Shown here: one piece after another, positions 53,797-63,487 of the stretch
Layout: each line of letters begins with the position of its first letter
Numbering within the stretch: the stretch's first letter is position 1
Assembly: GCA_004295015.1 (NCBI GenBank)
Contig: SHNE01000056.1
Span: 1 to 64,000 of the forward strand
Direction of reading: 5' to 3'
Length of the DNA stretch: 64,000 nucleotides
Source of the DNA: Bacteroidota bacterium
Lineage (GTDB): Bacteria; Bacteroidota; Bacteroidia; AKYH767-A; 2013-40CM-41-45
Translations under genes and position numbers: made by a program
The notes under the pieces: generated by a model
Seen by the model: only the letters and a program-made list of their open reading frames with translations
The model's database searches: none
What the model was told of the DNA's origin: nothing

Positions 53797-54561
53797 TTAT
53801 TTATTCATCCGGGAAACAACTCCCTTAATAATATTTTTTGCATTCTGAAACAGCAATTCTTTTGTCCATGGCAACAACTCATTTGTCCACCGCTGAGGAT
53901 GTATATTTTGCATAACCTGTGAAGGCAGCAAGTCTGAGTTTATTTTCTGAATCAAATCCCTTGTCGAGCGTATGCTGATTTGGAAAGGCGAATTCACTTT
54001 ATCTCTCACACTGTATTCTGACCCATCCCAGGTACGACCGGTATCCGTCAGATAAAACACTTTACTGAAATCCGTATCGAAATATGGTTCTGCAAGTATA
54101 CCTGATTTTTTATAATCATATTTATCCCAAAGTAATCTGTTATCCCAACGTGACAGTGGACTTCCATGCATGCAAATTGTTTTTACGGGGAAATAGACCC
54201 TTAGACGCTCAAGGTTTTTCTGAAATTGATCGTAAGCCTTGTCAAAATCACCATGACAAAGAGAAAGGTCTTCGTAATGATAACCTATTTCATGACCAAG
54301 TTCCGCTATGGAGACGATTACTTCCGGATTAAAACTTTGTGCTACAATCCTGAAATAATAAGTTCCCTGCATACCTTCCCGGGCTTCTATGCGTGCCGTT
54401 GCAAGGGAATTTAACGGAAGATTGTCAACATCATGCCTGAGGATATAAGTACGCCCCTTCTGTCCCCGGGATACAAATTGCTCATAGGAAATACAGGCAT
54501 AACCTGCTTTCTTAACGGCAGCCAAGAGCAAACCATACATCTCCAGTGTAAAATCACGCAT
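53797..54561 (-). CDS. Polysaccharide deacetylase-like protein
   Basis: A 254-residue NodB-like protein. The metal motif is TYILRHDVDNLPL (D-D pair, about residues 36-48), then ELGHEIGYHYEDLSL with two histidines (about 107-121), and CMHGSPLSRWDNRL downstream. These fit the divalent-metal site of carbohydrate esterases that remove N-acetyl groups, though some relatives act differently. There is no signal peptide, so action on cytoplasmic or lipid-linked sugars is more likely. It overlaps the toroid gene by eight bases. Confidence 0.8.
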   Translation of the reverse strand: MRDFTLEMYGLLLAAVKKAGYACISYEQFVSRGQKGRTYILRHDVDNLPLNSLATARIEAREGMQGTYYFRIVAQSFNPEVIVSIAELGHEIGYHYEDLSLCHGDFDKAYDQFQKNLERLRVYFPVKTICMHGSPLSRWDNRLLWDKYDYKKSGILAEPYFDTDFSKVFYLTDTGRTWDGSEYSVRDKVNSPFQISIRSTRDLIQKINSDLLPSQVMQNIHPQRWTNELLPWTKELLFQNAKNIIKGVVSRMNK

Positions 54562-55768
54562 GATCAGGAATATTATTTGTCTTTCTTGCCTGTAATATTT
54601 CAGTTAAAGCCAATAACATCCAGGCATTACTCCATCGCATGTACGACAATTTATTCGTGTAATATTTTAACTTTCTGTAATAAAAATACCCTTTCTTGCT
54701 ATCCTGCATTTCCCTGATCGTCCAGGCAGCAATTACACCGGCAAAATCCAGACCTTCATCGACATCATTTGCGGATCTGCTCAAGCTAATAATTCCCTGA
54801 CTCTGATTATGAATTTCAACCGGATACTCTTTCGGCAGTCTCCACAGACTTCTTCCATCAGAAAAAAACTGTTGCTTCATATAAAATCGGAGTCCCTTCT
54901 TTCTTGCCTCAATCCAATCCGCATGAACATCACCTGTAAACTTGCCAATGAACTGAATTGAATCCAGTATATAGCCCTGGTGAAAATCCACCTGATGCCG
55001 TTCAAGCCCGGTTACAGGATCCAGCTTATACTCCCAATGCCCATCAGCATGTTGTTTCGACACAACGAAATCAACTGCCTTGCATGCCATTTCTTTAAGC
55101 GTGTTTTCTTTCGTGATAGAATAAATCCTGGCAAGCGTTTCAGCTGCAAGTAAACTTGCATTGTAGCAGCAATCTTCCATGAATGGGCTGTAGCTGTAGC
55201 AAATCCCCTCTTTGAAATGAGTCACAGGAACATCCTTCAAAATAAATGGCGCTATGTCACAAAGCAAATCTTTTGCCTTTTCATTTCCGCTGAAAAGATA
55301 ATAGGCATGAAGTCCCTGAGCAATGAATGCAGTGGCTACAACTGTTGGAGCATGCGGATGCAAATACTTTTCAGGACTGGCCCAGCCAAAATTATAACCC
55401 CAGCAAGGACCGCTGAATTCTTTTGACGCATTCTCCAGGAGCCAGTTAAACAAAAATCCAATCTGATTGGAATAATCGGATTGTGGAAATAGTTCTTGCA
55501 TGCGCACATAGGCATGAAGCAGTAAACCAATTCCTTTAGGATTATAATCCTTCCGGATTCCCAATAAGGGACGGATATTGATTGGATTTCTTTTTTGAAT
55601 TTGTGTTGCTACAGCTGCAGGGAATTTACCGAAAGCCTTGAGTGGCAAAAAGGAAGTAAGCGTATCGTATGGATCATATCCTTTGAAATCTTGTCCTTCA
55701 ATATAAACACGAAGCTTTTCCAATGAAGCGGTTATGTCAGTATCAGAAAGGACTTTCTTAGGCTTCAT
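54554..55768 (-). CDS. Alpha/alpha-toroid protein of the polysaccharide locus
   Basis: A 404-residue protein of repeated helical pairs, with SGPCWGYNFGWASPEKYLHP, CYNASLLAAETLARIY, KQHADGHWEYKLDPVTGLER and VDFHQGYILDSIQFIGKFTG. This looks like a six-hairpin (alpha/alpha) toroid related to glycoside hydrolase or lyase folds. Proteins of this kind recur in Bacteroidota exopolysaccharide loci and are sometimes misnamed delta-aminolevulinic acid dehydratases. No signal peptide is present. Its reaction is unknown. Confidence 0.65.
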   Translation of the reverse strand: MKPKKVLSDTDITASLEKLRVYIEGQDFKGYDPYDTLTSFLPLKAFGKFPAAVATQIQKRNPINIRPLLGIRKDYNPKGIGLLLHAYVRMQELFPQSDYSNQIGFLFNWLLENASKEFSGPCWGYNFGWASPEKYLHPHAPTVVATAFIAQGLHAYYLFSGNEKAKDLLCDIAPFILKDVPVTHFKEGICYSYSPFMEDCCYNASLLAAETLARIYSITKENTLKEMACKAVDFVVSKQHADGHWEYKLDPVTGLERHQVDFHQGYILDSIQFIGKFTGDVHADWIEARKKGLRFYMKQQFFSDGRSLWRLPKEYPVEIHNQSQGIISLSRSANDVDEGLDFAGVIAAWTIREMQDSKKGYFYYRKLKYYTNKLSYMRWSNAWMLLALTEILQARKTNNIPDHA

Positions 55769-55853
55769 AGTTTTATCAGGAAATGTCCGGAGAGATGTTG
55801 AAAATAAGATTATTGATTTCCTTTGTTGAAATACCCTTCGGCAATATGCTAAT

Positions 55854-57977
55854 TTATATTCTTACGAGTTCTCCCTTCATAGCAACTGATTCGAGTACTT
55901 TAAAGGTAGCGAGTGTAGAATTGTATATCTCACTAAAAGGAATCGGAACCGCAGAATTATTCCGAATTGATTCCAGGAAGAGATTCACTTCTTGTTTATG
56001 ACCTTTATCCTGATTGCCGGATTTCTTCGAAACATCTTTACCATAAATTGTCAATGTCTTGAAATCATCCAGCGTTGCAACGCTTCCGGATCCGAATACT
56101 TCCAGCTTTTCCTTTGGCAGGTTCTTGTTACCATTTGAATAATATGCAATCTGGGCTATACTTCCGTTGTCAAACTGTAAGCTAATGGCAACTGTATCCT
56201 GTAAGTTCAAGGTATCAGCCATCACGTTTGCGCTTACGGCTACCACTGAAGAGCCGGCAAGATGAGCACACAAATCAACGAAGTGACACACTTCACCAAT
56301 GATTCTACCTCCACCTATATTAACATCCTGTATCCAATGTCCTTTCGGAATTGATCCGGCATTAATCCGGTAGTTGATGGCAAGCGGCAAATCCGATGAT
56401 AGCTTTTGTTTCATCTCCTGTAATAATGGAGCAAAGCGACGGTTATATCCAACCATCAATCTCTTGCCCGATTTCTCATAGGCCTTTTTTATTTCTGTAA
56501 GTTGTTTAGGAAGCAGACACAAAGGTTTCTCAACGAAAACATTCTTTCCGGAATTCAAACCCTTCAAAACATAATCTGCGTGCGAATCATGCCTGGTGGC
56601 AATGAAGACTGTATTAATCCTTGCATCATTAAAAATATCATTTGCATCACCCGAACAGGTGTTGAAACCGAATTTATCGGCAATATTTCTTGCATTCTGA
56701 GGTCTTCCTGTAACCACCGTTACAAAGTTTCCCTTCTCTTTCATCGCAGGCAATAAAAAATTTTGCCCAAATCCTCCGGCACCGATAAGTCCAATTGCCG
56801 GTTCTTCAGGATTAAAGTTCTTTTCCGAGACATGAACAATTGATTCAATTTTTCTTTCGGTATCATATTTCAGCAAGATCCCTGAAAACAATTCTGTACG
56901 TTCAAGAATCATTTGATAGGCTTCCTGCGCCTTGCGGAATGGGAATACATGACTGCGAAGATTCTCAAGGTTGATTTGCTTTAAACGAAGCATCTCCACA
57001 AAAGCCTGCATGTTTCTGTTTTCCGTCCATCGTACATAAGCATATGGATAATCAATTCCCTGTTCTTCGTACTCCGTGTCATATCGACCCGGGCCGTAGG
57101 AAGAAGACATCCGTAAATCCAGTTCCTTTTTAAAATAATTTTCCCTCTTAAAACCTGTTGGTACAGCTCCTACCACAACGACCTTCCCTTTTTTTCTCGA
57201 AAGCAATCCTGCCAGATCAATCGGATCGGTGGAATCTGTTCCCGCAGTTATTATTACTGCATCAGCTCCGTATCCATTTGTGTTTTCGAAAACAAATTGT
57301 TCGAGATCAACCCGGCTACGGTTTATTGAAAAATCTGCGCCATTCTTTAAGGCAAGATCAACCATGCGCTGATCCATATCAATACCGATAGCTTTGACGC
57401 CTGCTGCTTTAAGCATTTGCAAGGTTAACTGTCCGATCAGACCCAGGCCTATCACCACACAGTTTTCACCAAGCCTCACATCCGATTGTCGGATTCCCTG
57501 TAAAGCGATGGCACCAAGTGTTGTAAACGAAGCAAACTCCAGAGAAACAGACTTATCTACTTTCACGCATAAATTTACCGGAACAGCAACAACTTCTGCA
57601 TGATTGGCTGTTCCTCCACCGCATGCAACAAGATCACCGATTTGAAAATCCCGCACATCATTTGCCACAGCAATGACCTCACCAGCACAACTGTAACCCA
57701 GTGGAGATGGTGAATTCAATTTATTCATCACAAGGCGATAAGTATCAAGTAAACCAAAAGTTTTTGCAGCTTCTATAACTTTTTTGACTTCATCCTTTCT
57801 GGCCCGTGCTTTTCCGATCAGACCCAGTCTTGCGTCTTTTACCGTCTTGCCTTCAGTCCCCGCACTTATCAATGAAAAATGATTACGGACCAAAACAGAA
57901 CCTGATGACAATGCAGGATATGGCACTTCAAGCACCTGCATGAATCCGTCTTTTAAATTCTGTGCCAGCTGTTCCAT
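55854..57977 (-). CDS. Bi-domain oxidoreductase: zinc-type alcohol dehydrogenase fused to Gfo/Idh/MocA
   Basis: A 707-residue fusion. Residues about 1-375 are a medium-chain dehydrogenase with CGGGTANHAEVVAVP and the NAD-binding VIGLGLIGQLTLQM. Residues about 385-707 are a Gfo/Idh/MocA oxidoreductase with IGLIGAGGFGQNFLLPAM and the substrate-site EKPLCLLP. Such fusions are found in bacterial surface-polysaccharide loci and are thought to oxidise or rearrange nucleotide sugars. Neither activity is proven here. Confidence 0.85.
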   Translation of the reverse strand: MEQLAQNLKDGFMQVLEVPYPALSSGSVLVRNHFSLISAGTEGKTVKDARLGLIGKARARKDEVKKVIEAAKTFGLLDTYRLVMNKLNSPSPLGYSCAGEVIAVANDVRDFQIGDLVACGGGTANHAEVVAVPVNLCVKVDKSVSLEFASFTTLGAIALQGIRQSDVRLGENCVVIGLGLIGQLTLQMLKAAGVKAIGIDMDQRMVDLALKNGADFSINRSRVDLEQFVFENTNGYGADAVIITAGTDSTDPIDLAGLLSRKKGKVVVVGAVPTGFKRENYFKKELDLRMSSSYGPGRYDTEYEEQGIDYPYAYVRWTENRNMQAFVEMLRLKQINLENLRSHVFPFRKAQEAYQMILERTELFSGILLKYDTERKIESIVHVSEKNFNPEEPAIGLIGAGGFGQNFLLPAMKEKGNFVTVVTGRPQNARNIADKFGFNTCSGDANDIFNDARINTVFIATRHDSHADYVLKGLNSGKNVFVEKPLCLLPKQLTEIKKAYEKSGKRLMVGYNRRFAPLLQEMKQKLSSDLPLAINYRINAGSIPKGHWIQDVNIGGGRIIGEVCHFVDLCAHLAGSSVVAVSANVMADTLNLQDTVAISLQFDNGSIAQIAYYSNGNKNLPKEKLEVFGSGSVATLDDFKTLTIYGKDVSKKSGNQDKGHKQEVNLFLESIRNNSAVPIPFSEIYNSTLATFKVLESVAMKGELVRI

Positions 57978-57980
57978 AAT

Positions 57981-59087
57981 TTATTTCCTGCCTGCGATTA
58001 CTGCTTCAAATGTTTCAGCAAGTCTTTGTACCATTCTGTCTTCAGTAAAATTTTCTTCATACATTTTCCTGCTCGCCCTTCCCATATTTTCTCTTAATTC
58101 TTTATTCAGTAACAACTTCTCCAGCCTATCTGCTATCGATGCCGGATCTTCAGCATTTACTATAAAACCATTCACAGAATCGTGAACAGATTCCACAATG
58201 GCTCCTCTGTCTGTTGAAACAATCGGCAAGCCGGCAGCCATAGCTTCCACTATGACCCAGGGATGGCCTTCCGGCAATCTGGGAGTGAAAACGAAAACAT
58301 CTGCAGCTGCGAGAAAATTCAATTTGTCTTTTCCGGATGCAGGAGGATGAAAACTAATAGGCAACTTATTCTTATCGACGATATTCATGCAACGTAATCG
58401 AGTTTCCTCTGACCTCCAATTTCCAACAACATCAACACGGAACATTCCATTGTGCTTTTCCCACAGAATTTCTGTAGCAAGAAGAACATCTTCAATTCCT
58501 TTTGAAGCCTGCAAATTCCCGAGGTAAAGAATGCGCGGTATATCGTTTTGTTTTACTGAAAAAGCCAGGTCATAGTTACCCCCATTTGGCACGACATATA
58601 TGCTTTTATCATCGAAAATACCCTGAAAAAGAGGTTTTAGATTATGCCCTAAAACAATTACCCCTTGACTACGCCTAAGACTCCAATAAACAAAATTGCG
58701 CATGAGGCTTGAAGTAGAATTCAACCAGTTTCTGAAGTTACTTCCTCTTAGCTGGACTAATACTTTTCTCCCGCACAATCTGGCAAGGGCAATGAAAAAA
58801 AAATCTTTCAGGTATCCGGTGCTGCTTTGACTAATCGGAATGAGTACAAGTGAAGGTTTTTTTGCAGATAAAATTCTCAACATCCTAAAGTAGATGCCAA
58901 TATTTCGAAAGACTTTTGAAAGACTCCATTTACCTAAGGTATTCAAAGACTTGTTTGCCTTCGTATCAAGGTGCAAAAGATCAAACTTATTCTTCAATGA
59001 GGAATTTAAAATTATCTCCGTCGCAATGGCAGGTCCCATATAAGGCGGCGGGAGTTTGCCCAGTATCAGAACTTTTGGTTTAATCAT
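57981..59087 (-). CDS. GT4 glycosyltransferase
   Basis: A 368-residue GT-B-fold enzyme. The N-terminal part has LILGKLPPPYMGPAIATEII, the donor-binding part RILYLGNLQASKGIEDVLLA and PEGHPWVIVEAMAAGLPIVS (E-x7-E region). It transfers a nucleotide sugar to the growing repeat unit. It is flanked by the bi-domain oxidoreductase (three bases away) and overlaps the polymerase gene by four bases. Confidence 0.88.
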   Translation of the reverse strand: MIKPKVLILGKLPPPYMGPAIATEIILNSSLKNKFDLLHLDTKANKSLNTLGKWSLSKVFRNIGIYFRMLRILSAKKPSLVLIPISQSSTGYLKDFFFIALARLCGRKVLVQLRGSNFRNWLNSTSSLMRNFVYWSLRRSQGVIVLGHNLKPLFQGIFDDKSIYVVPNGGNYDLAFSVKQNDIPRILYLGNLQASKGIEDVLLATEILWEKHNGMFRVDVVGNWRSEETRLRCMNIVDKNKLPISFHPPASGKDKLNFLAAADVFVFTPRLPEGHPWVIVEAMAAGLPIVSTDRGAIVESVHDSVNGFIVNAEDPASIADRLEKLLLNKELRENMGRASRKMYEENFTEDRMVQRLAETFEAVIAGRK

Positions 59088-60409
59088 GCTGCGTCATGAA
59101 TCTCAGGTGCTTTCACAGGAGTAGCCGGCCGGCTTATCACGCCATAAGCAGACTTCCTTGGCAACATAGCAAATGCAAATACAGGAAAAGTATAATTCAT
59201 CAATGCGAGGTATAAGGAGGGCAAGGTACTCATAGAATACAGCAGGGTTGCCGCAACAGCACTGAGAATAATGTATCTCTCCGGTGGGCGGAATCTATTT
59301 TGCTGAAAGAATACCGAGATTATAAAAATCACATATAAGGCAGCCCCAAAGATACCTGAGAGAAAAGTAATTCTTATATAATCATTATGCATACCACCAC
59401 CGATCATTGTCGGGACTTCCTTGAAGCCTGAGAGCGAGACTCCAAAGAAACGAGCGAAGCCGGGCATTTTATACCAGATGTCAAAATATCTTTCCCATCG
59501 CTGCACCCTTCCATTGAACGCAAATTCAACATCCTTCTCACCGGTCATCACAGCAAATTCCTTTTCAATCAATGGTCGGATTTGAGCTTCGTAAATTTGT
59601 CGTGCAAAAAATGGCAGAATGATTAAGCCAACGAAAATCACCACCATCACTCCCTTTACGTTCTTTGAATTAAAGTAAGTGAAAAGCACAAGCACAATTA
59701 AAAATACAGACCAGGTTGACACATGTCGTATATTGATAACTCCAAACAAACAAAGCAGAAACAACATGAGCAATTTCCCCGTCGGAACTTTTACCTTTTT
59801 TCTTTCCGAAAACACTTTATCGAGATAGAAGTAAGAATAAATTAAAAACGAGCCCACAAAATATACTGCATAGCTCATGCTATCTCCATATTCACCCCGA
59901 AGTCTGGTTCCTCCTCCTCTTCCTTCAGAAACGTGATGAGGATCCAATGGATGCACAAACACTTCGAAAGCAAGCATACCAAAAGGATATAAGCATGATA
60001 TCAGAAATGTCATCAGGATAAAATGAAGATCCTGTTTACTCTGAATAAAATGCCTTGCATAGAAGAAAAGCAGTACCGGAGTGATATATTTAATAGAATC
60101 TCCAAAATTGTCAATAGAAAAACGTGTAATCAACATGATAACACAATTGATTACAATGACAATTCCCCAAACGCGTATAAACTCATCGGAAGAATTCGGA
60201 ATCCTTTTTCTAAGCTTACCCGACTGCATGCTTGCTATAATCAGCAGTGGGGTCAATACACCTACGATATATAGTGGAGATAAGAATGAAGAGATATCCT
60301 TAATGAAATAAAAGTTGTCGACCAGCGGACGTATTAAAATAAAGAATGGAAACCATTTTCTAGTCCAGTCAAGTTCCTTCCAATATTTTTTCCAATCTGA
60401 AAACGACAT
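59084..60409 (-). CDS. O-antigen ligase / Wzy-like polymerase
   Basis: A 441-residue inner membrane protein with about ten to twelve hydrophobic helices. A larger outside loop between the middle helices holds EGRGGGTRLRGEYGDSMSYA, with charged and glycine residues as in Wzy and WaaL families. It probably joins repeat units or ligates the polymer. It is 27 bases past the GT4 gene at 60437. Confidence 0.78.
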   Translation of the reverse strand: MSFSDWKKYWKELDWTRKWFPFFILIRPLVDNFYFIKDISSFLSPLYIVGVLTPLLIIASMQSGKLRKRIPNSSDEFIRVWGIVIVINCVIMLITRFSIDNFGDSIKYITPVLLFFYARHFIQSKQDLHFILMTFLISCLYPFGMLAFEVFVHPLDPHHVSEGRGGGTRLRGEYGDSMSYAVYFVGSFLIYSYFYLDKVFSERKKVKVPTGKLLMLFLLCLFGVINIRHVSTWSVFLIVLVLFTYFNSKNVKGVMVVIFVGLIILPFFARQIYEAQIRPLIEKEFAVMTGEKDVEFAFNGRVQRWERYFDIWYKMPGFARFFGVSLSGFKEVPTMIGGGMHNDYIRITFLSGIFGAALYVIFIISVFFQQNRFRPPERYIILSAVAATLLYSMSTLPSLYLALMNYTFPVFAFAMLPRKSAYGVISRPATPVKAPEIHDAA

Positions 60410-60436
60410 TTTACAATTTACGAATCATTCGGCAAA

Positions 60437-61576
60437 TCAGGACAATCCCTGCAGAATTGAGTTAACGAATCCCCTTGCACTTACCCGGACAGAGGCCTCT
60501 TTCTCAATAAACTCTTTTGCCTTCTGTCCCATTATTTTCGCCTGTTCAGGATGATCTAAAACCCACCTGATTTTTTCTTTCGCTCTTTCTTTATCCTTGA
60601 AATCTACAACAAATCCATTTTCGCCATCCTTAATCAAATCAGAAGTCGCACCCGCATTAGGCGAGCTGATACATGGGAGTCCGGCAGCCATTGCTTCATT
60701 CAACACCAATCCCCAAATATCAAAATCCGTTTGAAACAGAAAACCGCTACTTCTTGCAAAAAATGCAGGAAGTTCAGATTTCTGCTTAAACCCGTGGAAT
60801 TGGACAAATTCCGATAAACCATGCTTTTGTACGAATTTTTCGAGATTTGGTTTATCCTCGCCATCACCAATCAGATCCAGCACAAAATCCTTCCGTTCCC
60901 GGCTTAATTCATAGATAAGTTCCAACAACCGAAGTACATTCTTTCGAGCTGAGAGATAGCCCACATAGGTGAAGCGCTTTAGTGCCCCATCAGGTAAAAC
61001 CTTCCGAAGACTATTGGTTTCGAAGGAGAAAAATGCAGTATCAACTGTATTTATCGCGACATGAATTTTTTTTGAATCTGCACCCAATCCTTCCAGGTAA
61101 GATTTTGCAAGGCTTCCATAGGCGATAAATGATGTAGCCCTGGCAGAAATTAATCTTCGCTGAAGACGCCGGAGAAAAGAATCATTTCGTCCCTTTTGCT
61201 GAACCGAACCGGACCAGATTATGTAATTTACTTTCTTGATAAAGGATTGCAAAAAAAGACGTGTCGTCCCAATTGAAAAGCCACTCATCACAATTGCATC
61301 CGCCTTTTCAGTGGCAAGTGCTTTCAATAAACCTTTATAGCTGAAGTACGTTTTTTCAACATCACCAAAATTATACTTGGAGGAATCAAGGAAGCCATAA
61401 GTGAAGGAGCATTCGGCAAGATTTAATCGAAACTTTCTACGTGAATAATTTTCTGAACCAAAAAGCACCTTTAATTCAATGCCTTTCTGAAGTAATTGAG
61501 CATGCACCTCATTGAACAAGGGTATCCTGTATGGATTTGGGATATTGGTAACTATGATAACTTTCTTAGCGCTCAT
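60437..61576 (-). CDS. GT4 glycosyltransferase
   Basis: A 379-residue GT-B enzyme. It begins KKVIIVTNIPNPYRIPLFNE, has the hinge and donor site GYLSARKNVLRLLELIYELS, and the family motif LNEAMAAGLPCISSPNAGAT. It starts four bases after the asnB stop. Acceptor and sugar are unknown. Confidence 0.88.
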   Translation of the reverse strand: MSAKKVIIVTNIPNPYRIPLFNEVHAQLLQKGIELKVLFGSENYSRRKFRLNLAECSFTYGFLDSSKYNFGDVEKTYFSYKGLLKALATEKADAIVMSGFSIGTTRLFLQSFIKKVNYIIWSGSVQQKGRNDSFLRRLQRRLISARATSFIAYGSLAKSYLEGLGADSKKIHVAINTVDTAFFSFETNSLRKVLPDGALKRFTYVGYLSARKNVLRLLELIYELSRERKDFVLDLIGDGEDKPNLEKFVQKHGLSEFVQFHGFKQKSELPAFFARSSGFLFQTDFDIWGLVLNEAMAAGLPCISSPNAGATSDLIKDGENGFVVDFKDKERAKEKIRWVLDHPEQAKIMGQKAKEFIEKEASVRVSARGFVNSILQGLS

Positions 61577-61580
61577 GAGT

Positions 61581-63485
61581 TCAATTCATCCATTTTTTAA
61601 ACCAGGTCATGAGAAAATATATTGTCCATAACCTGTTAGTGACTTGGGTATCGCCACTATGTAACCTTTGGACTTGTTTTTTTAACTCATTATAATTAAA
61701 CTGAGGATTATCCTGACAAAATTCAGATAGATTAGAATCAATATAATCCAACATGAGATCACCGGCCCATTCCTTCAGCGGGACACAAAAACCCATTTTC
61801 TTCCTGTATAAAATCTCCGCCGGGAGCATTCCCTCGAGACTCTTCTTTAATATATATTTTGGTTCTCCTCCCTTCGTCTTCCATAATCCATCGACAGACA
61901 AGGCAAGATTTACAAAATTACTATCTAAAAAAGGGCAACGAATTTCTATGGAATGAGCCATGCCCAGACGATCCATCCTGTGCAAATAATAATTTGGAAC
62001 ATTAAATTTATATCCAAGGTAACACATCCAATCTGTGTCAGTAAATTTTCGTGCTGATTTAGGGATTAAGTTGAACTGGTCTTTGAACTCCTTAATTACA
62101 CTATAAGAATTCAAATCCTTAGTCACGGCATTAAATTCAGGATTCAGAAACTGTCTCTTGGTGCTTTCCTTAAAACTTTTTGCACCTCCCCAAAAAAACT
62201 CCTGATTTAAAGCAGCACGATGCAATATTTCGGAAGCAGGTGAAATCTCATTCAACTCTCCCACAGCAGAAGCGGCAAGCTTTCTGACGAAGCGTGGCAA
62301 CTTTAAATAAGAGTGATACTTTGGGTATAGTTTAATGTAACGCTGCCAACTGCGATATCCTGCAAACAACTCATCACTACCATCGCCTGTTAACACCACA
62401 ATTGTTCCGTTCTCTCTGGCCTTACGGGATAAAAAATAAACCGGAATGCATGTTGCATCTGCCAAAGGTTCATCAAATACATCGACAACAGCAGGCAGGA
62501 AATCCACAATATCAGAGGGACGTACTATTTTTTCATGATGATCGGTATCAAACTGCCTGGCAATTTGAGATGCAAAACGTAATTCATCGAAATCCGGCTG
62601 GCCTTCAAAGCCTATAGAGTAAGTTTTAACAGGGTAGCCGGCATTCTTTACCATCATTGCAACAATAGCGCTGGAATCGACACCTCCGCTCAGAAATGCA
62701 CCTACGGGAACATCGCTCACCATGCGGTAGTCGACGGCTGACTGTAGCCCATTCAGCAACTTCTCTTGCAATTGCGCTTCAGAATTTTGAGAAAGGTCTT
62801 CGTATTCAACTTCCCAGTATTTCCTGTATTCCTGAATTCCACTTTTATTTACCCGCATAAAATGGGCCGGATGCATTTTAGAAATGCCACGAAACATCGT
62901 AAAGGGTGGAGGCAGTAAGTTATATGTCAGAAAATGATATAATGACTCCGGATCTGTTTCCTTTTTTACCCATGGTAGTTCCAGCAATGCTTTCAGCTCC
63001 GAAGAAAATGCAAAAACTCCATTTTGTGATGTAAAATAAAATGGTTTTTTCCCGGCACGATCACGAGCAACAAATAATTCCTGCTTCTCCCGGTCCCATA
63101 TTGCGAATGCAAACATGCCGTTCAAATGCTTCAGGCAGTCTGTGCCAAACTTTTCATAAAGCAATAAGAGGATTTCAGTATCGCTTGTAGACTGAAAACT
63201 TCTTCCCGAAAAAAAACGTTCTTTTAATTCTCTGAAATTATAAATCTCACCATTGAATACAATCGTATTGCCCTTCCCTGAAATCATCGGCTGATGACCC
63301 AAAGGTGAAAGATCAAGAATGCTTAATCGTCGATGCCCGAGAAATATTTTTCCGGATGCATCAGACCAATGTCCACTGTCATCCGGCCCCCTGTGTGCAA
63401 GACGTCGGTTCATGGCATCGATATGCAAGGCAGCCTGTGAGACAGGGCTTTCGCTCAAGGACAAAAAACCATTTATTCCGCACAT
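61581..63485 (-). CDS. asnB: Asparagine synthase (glutamine-hydrolysing)-like amidotransferase
   Basis: A 634-residue AsnB-family enzyme. The catalytic cysteine is C2 (MCGINGFLSLSE), followed by RLAHRGPDDSG and FNGEIYNF in the glutaminase domain. The synthetase domain has the PP-loop FLSGGVDSSAIVAMM (about residues 263-277) and VLTGDGSDELFAGYR. Copies inside polysaccharide loci often amidate uronic acids or other sugar carboxylates instead of making asparagine. That alternative is favoured by the location but not proven. Confidence 0.9.
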   Translation of the reverse strand: MCGINGFLSLSESPVSQAALHIDAMNRRLAHRGPDDSGHWSDASGKIFLGHRRLSILDLSPLGHQPMISGKGNTIVFNGEIYNFRELKERFFSGRSFQSTSDTEILLLLYEKFGTDCLKHLNGMFAFAIWDREKQELFVARDRAGKKPFYFTSQNGVFAFSSELKALLELPWVKKETDPESLYHFLTYNLLPPPFTMFRGISKMHPAHFMRVNKSGIQEYRKYWEVEYEDLSQNSEAQLQEKLLNGLQSAVDYRMVSDVPVGAFLSGGVDSSAIVAMMVKNAGYPVKTYSIGFEGQPDFDELRFASQIARQFDTDHHEKIVRPSDIVDFLPAVVDVFDEPLADATCIPVYFLSRKARENGTIVVLTGDGSDELFAGYRSWQRYIKLYPKYHSYLKLPRFVRKLAASAVGELNEISPASEILHRAALNQEFFWGGAKSFKESTKRQFLNPEFNAVTKDLNSYSVIKEFKDQFNLIPKSARKFTDTDWMCYLGYKFNVPNYYLHRMDRLGMAHSIEIRCPFLDSNFVNLALSVDGLWKTKGGEPKYILKKSLEGMLPAEILYRKKMGFCVPLKEWAGDLMLDYIDSNLSEFCQDNPQFNYNELKKQVQRLHSGDTQVTNRLWTIYFLMTWFKKWMN

Positions 63486-63487
63486 AT

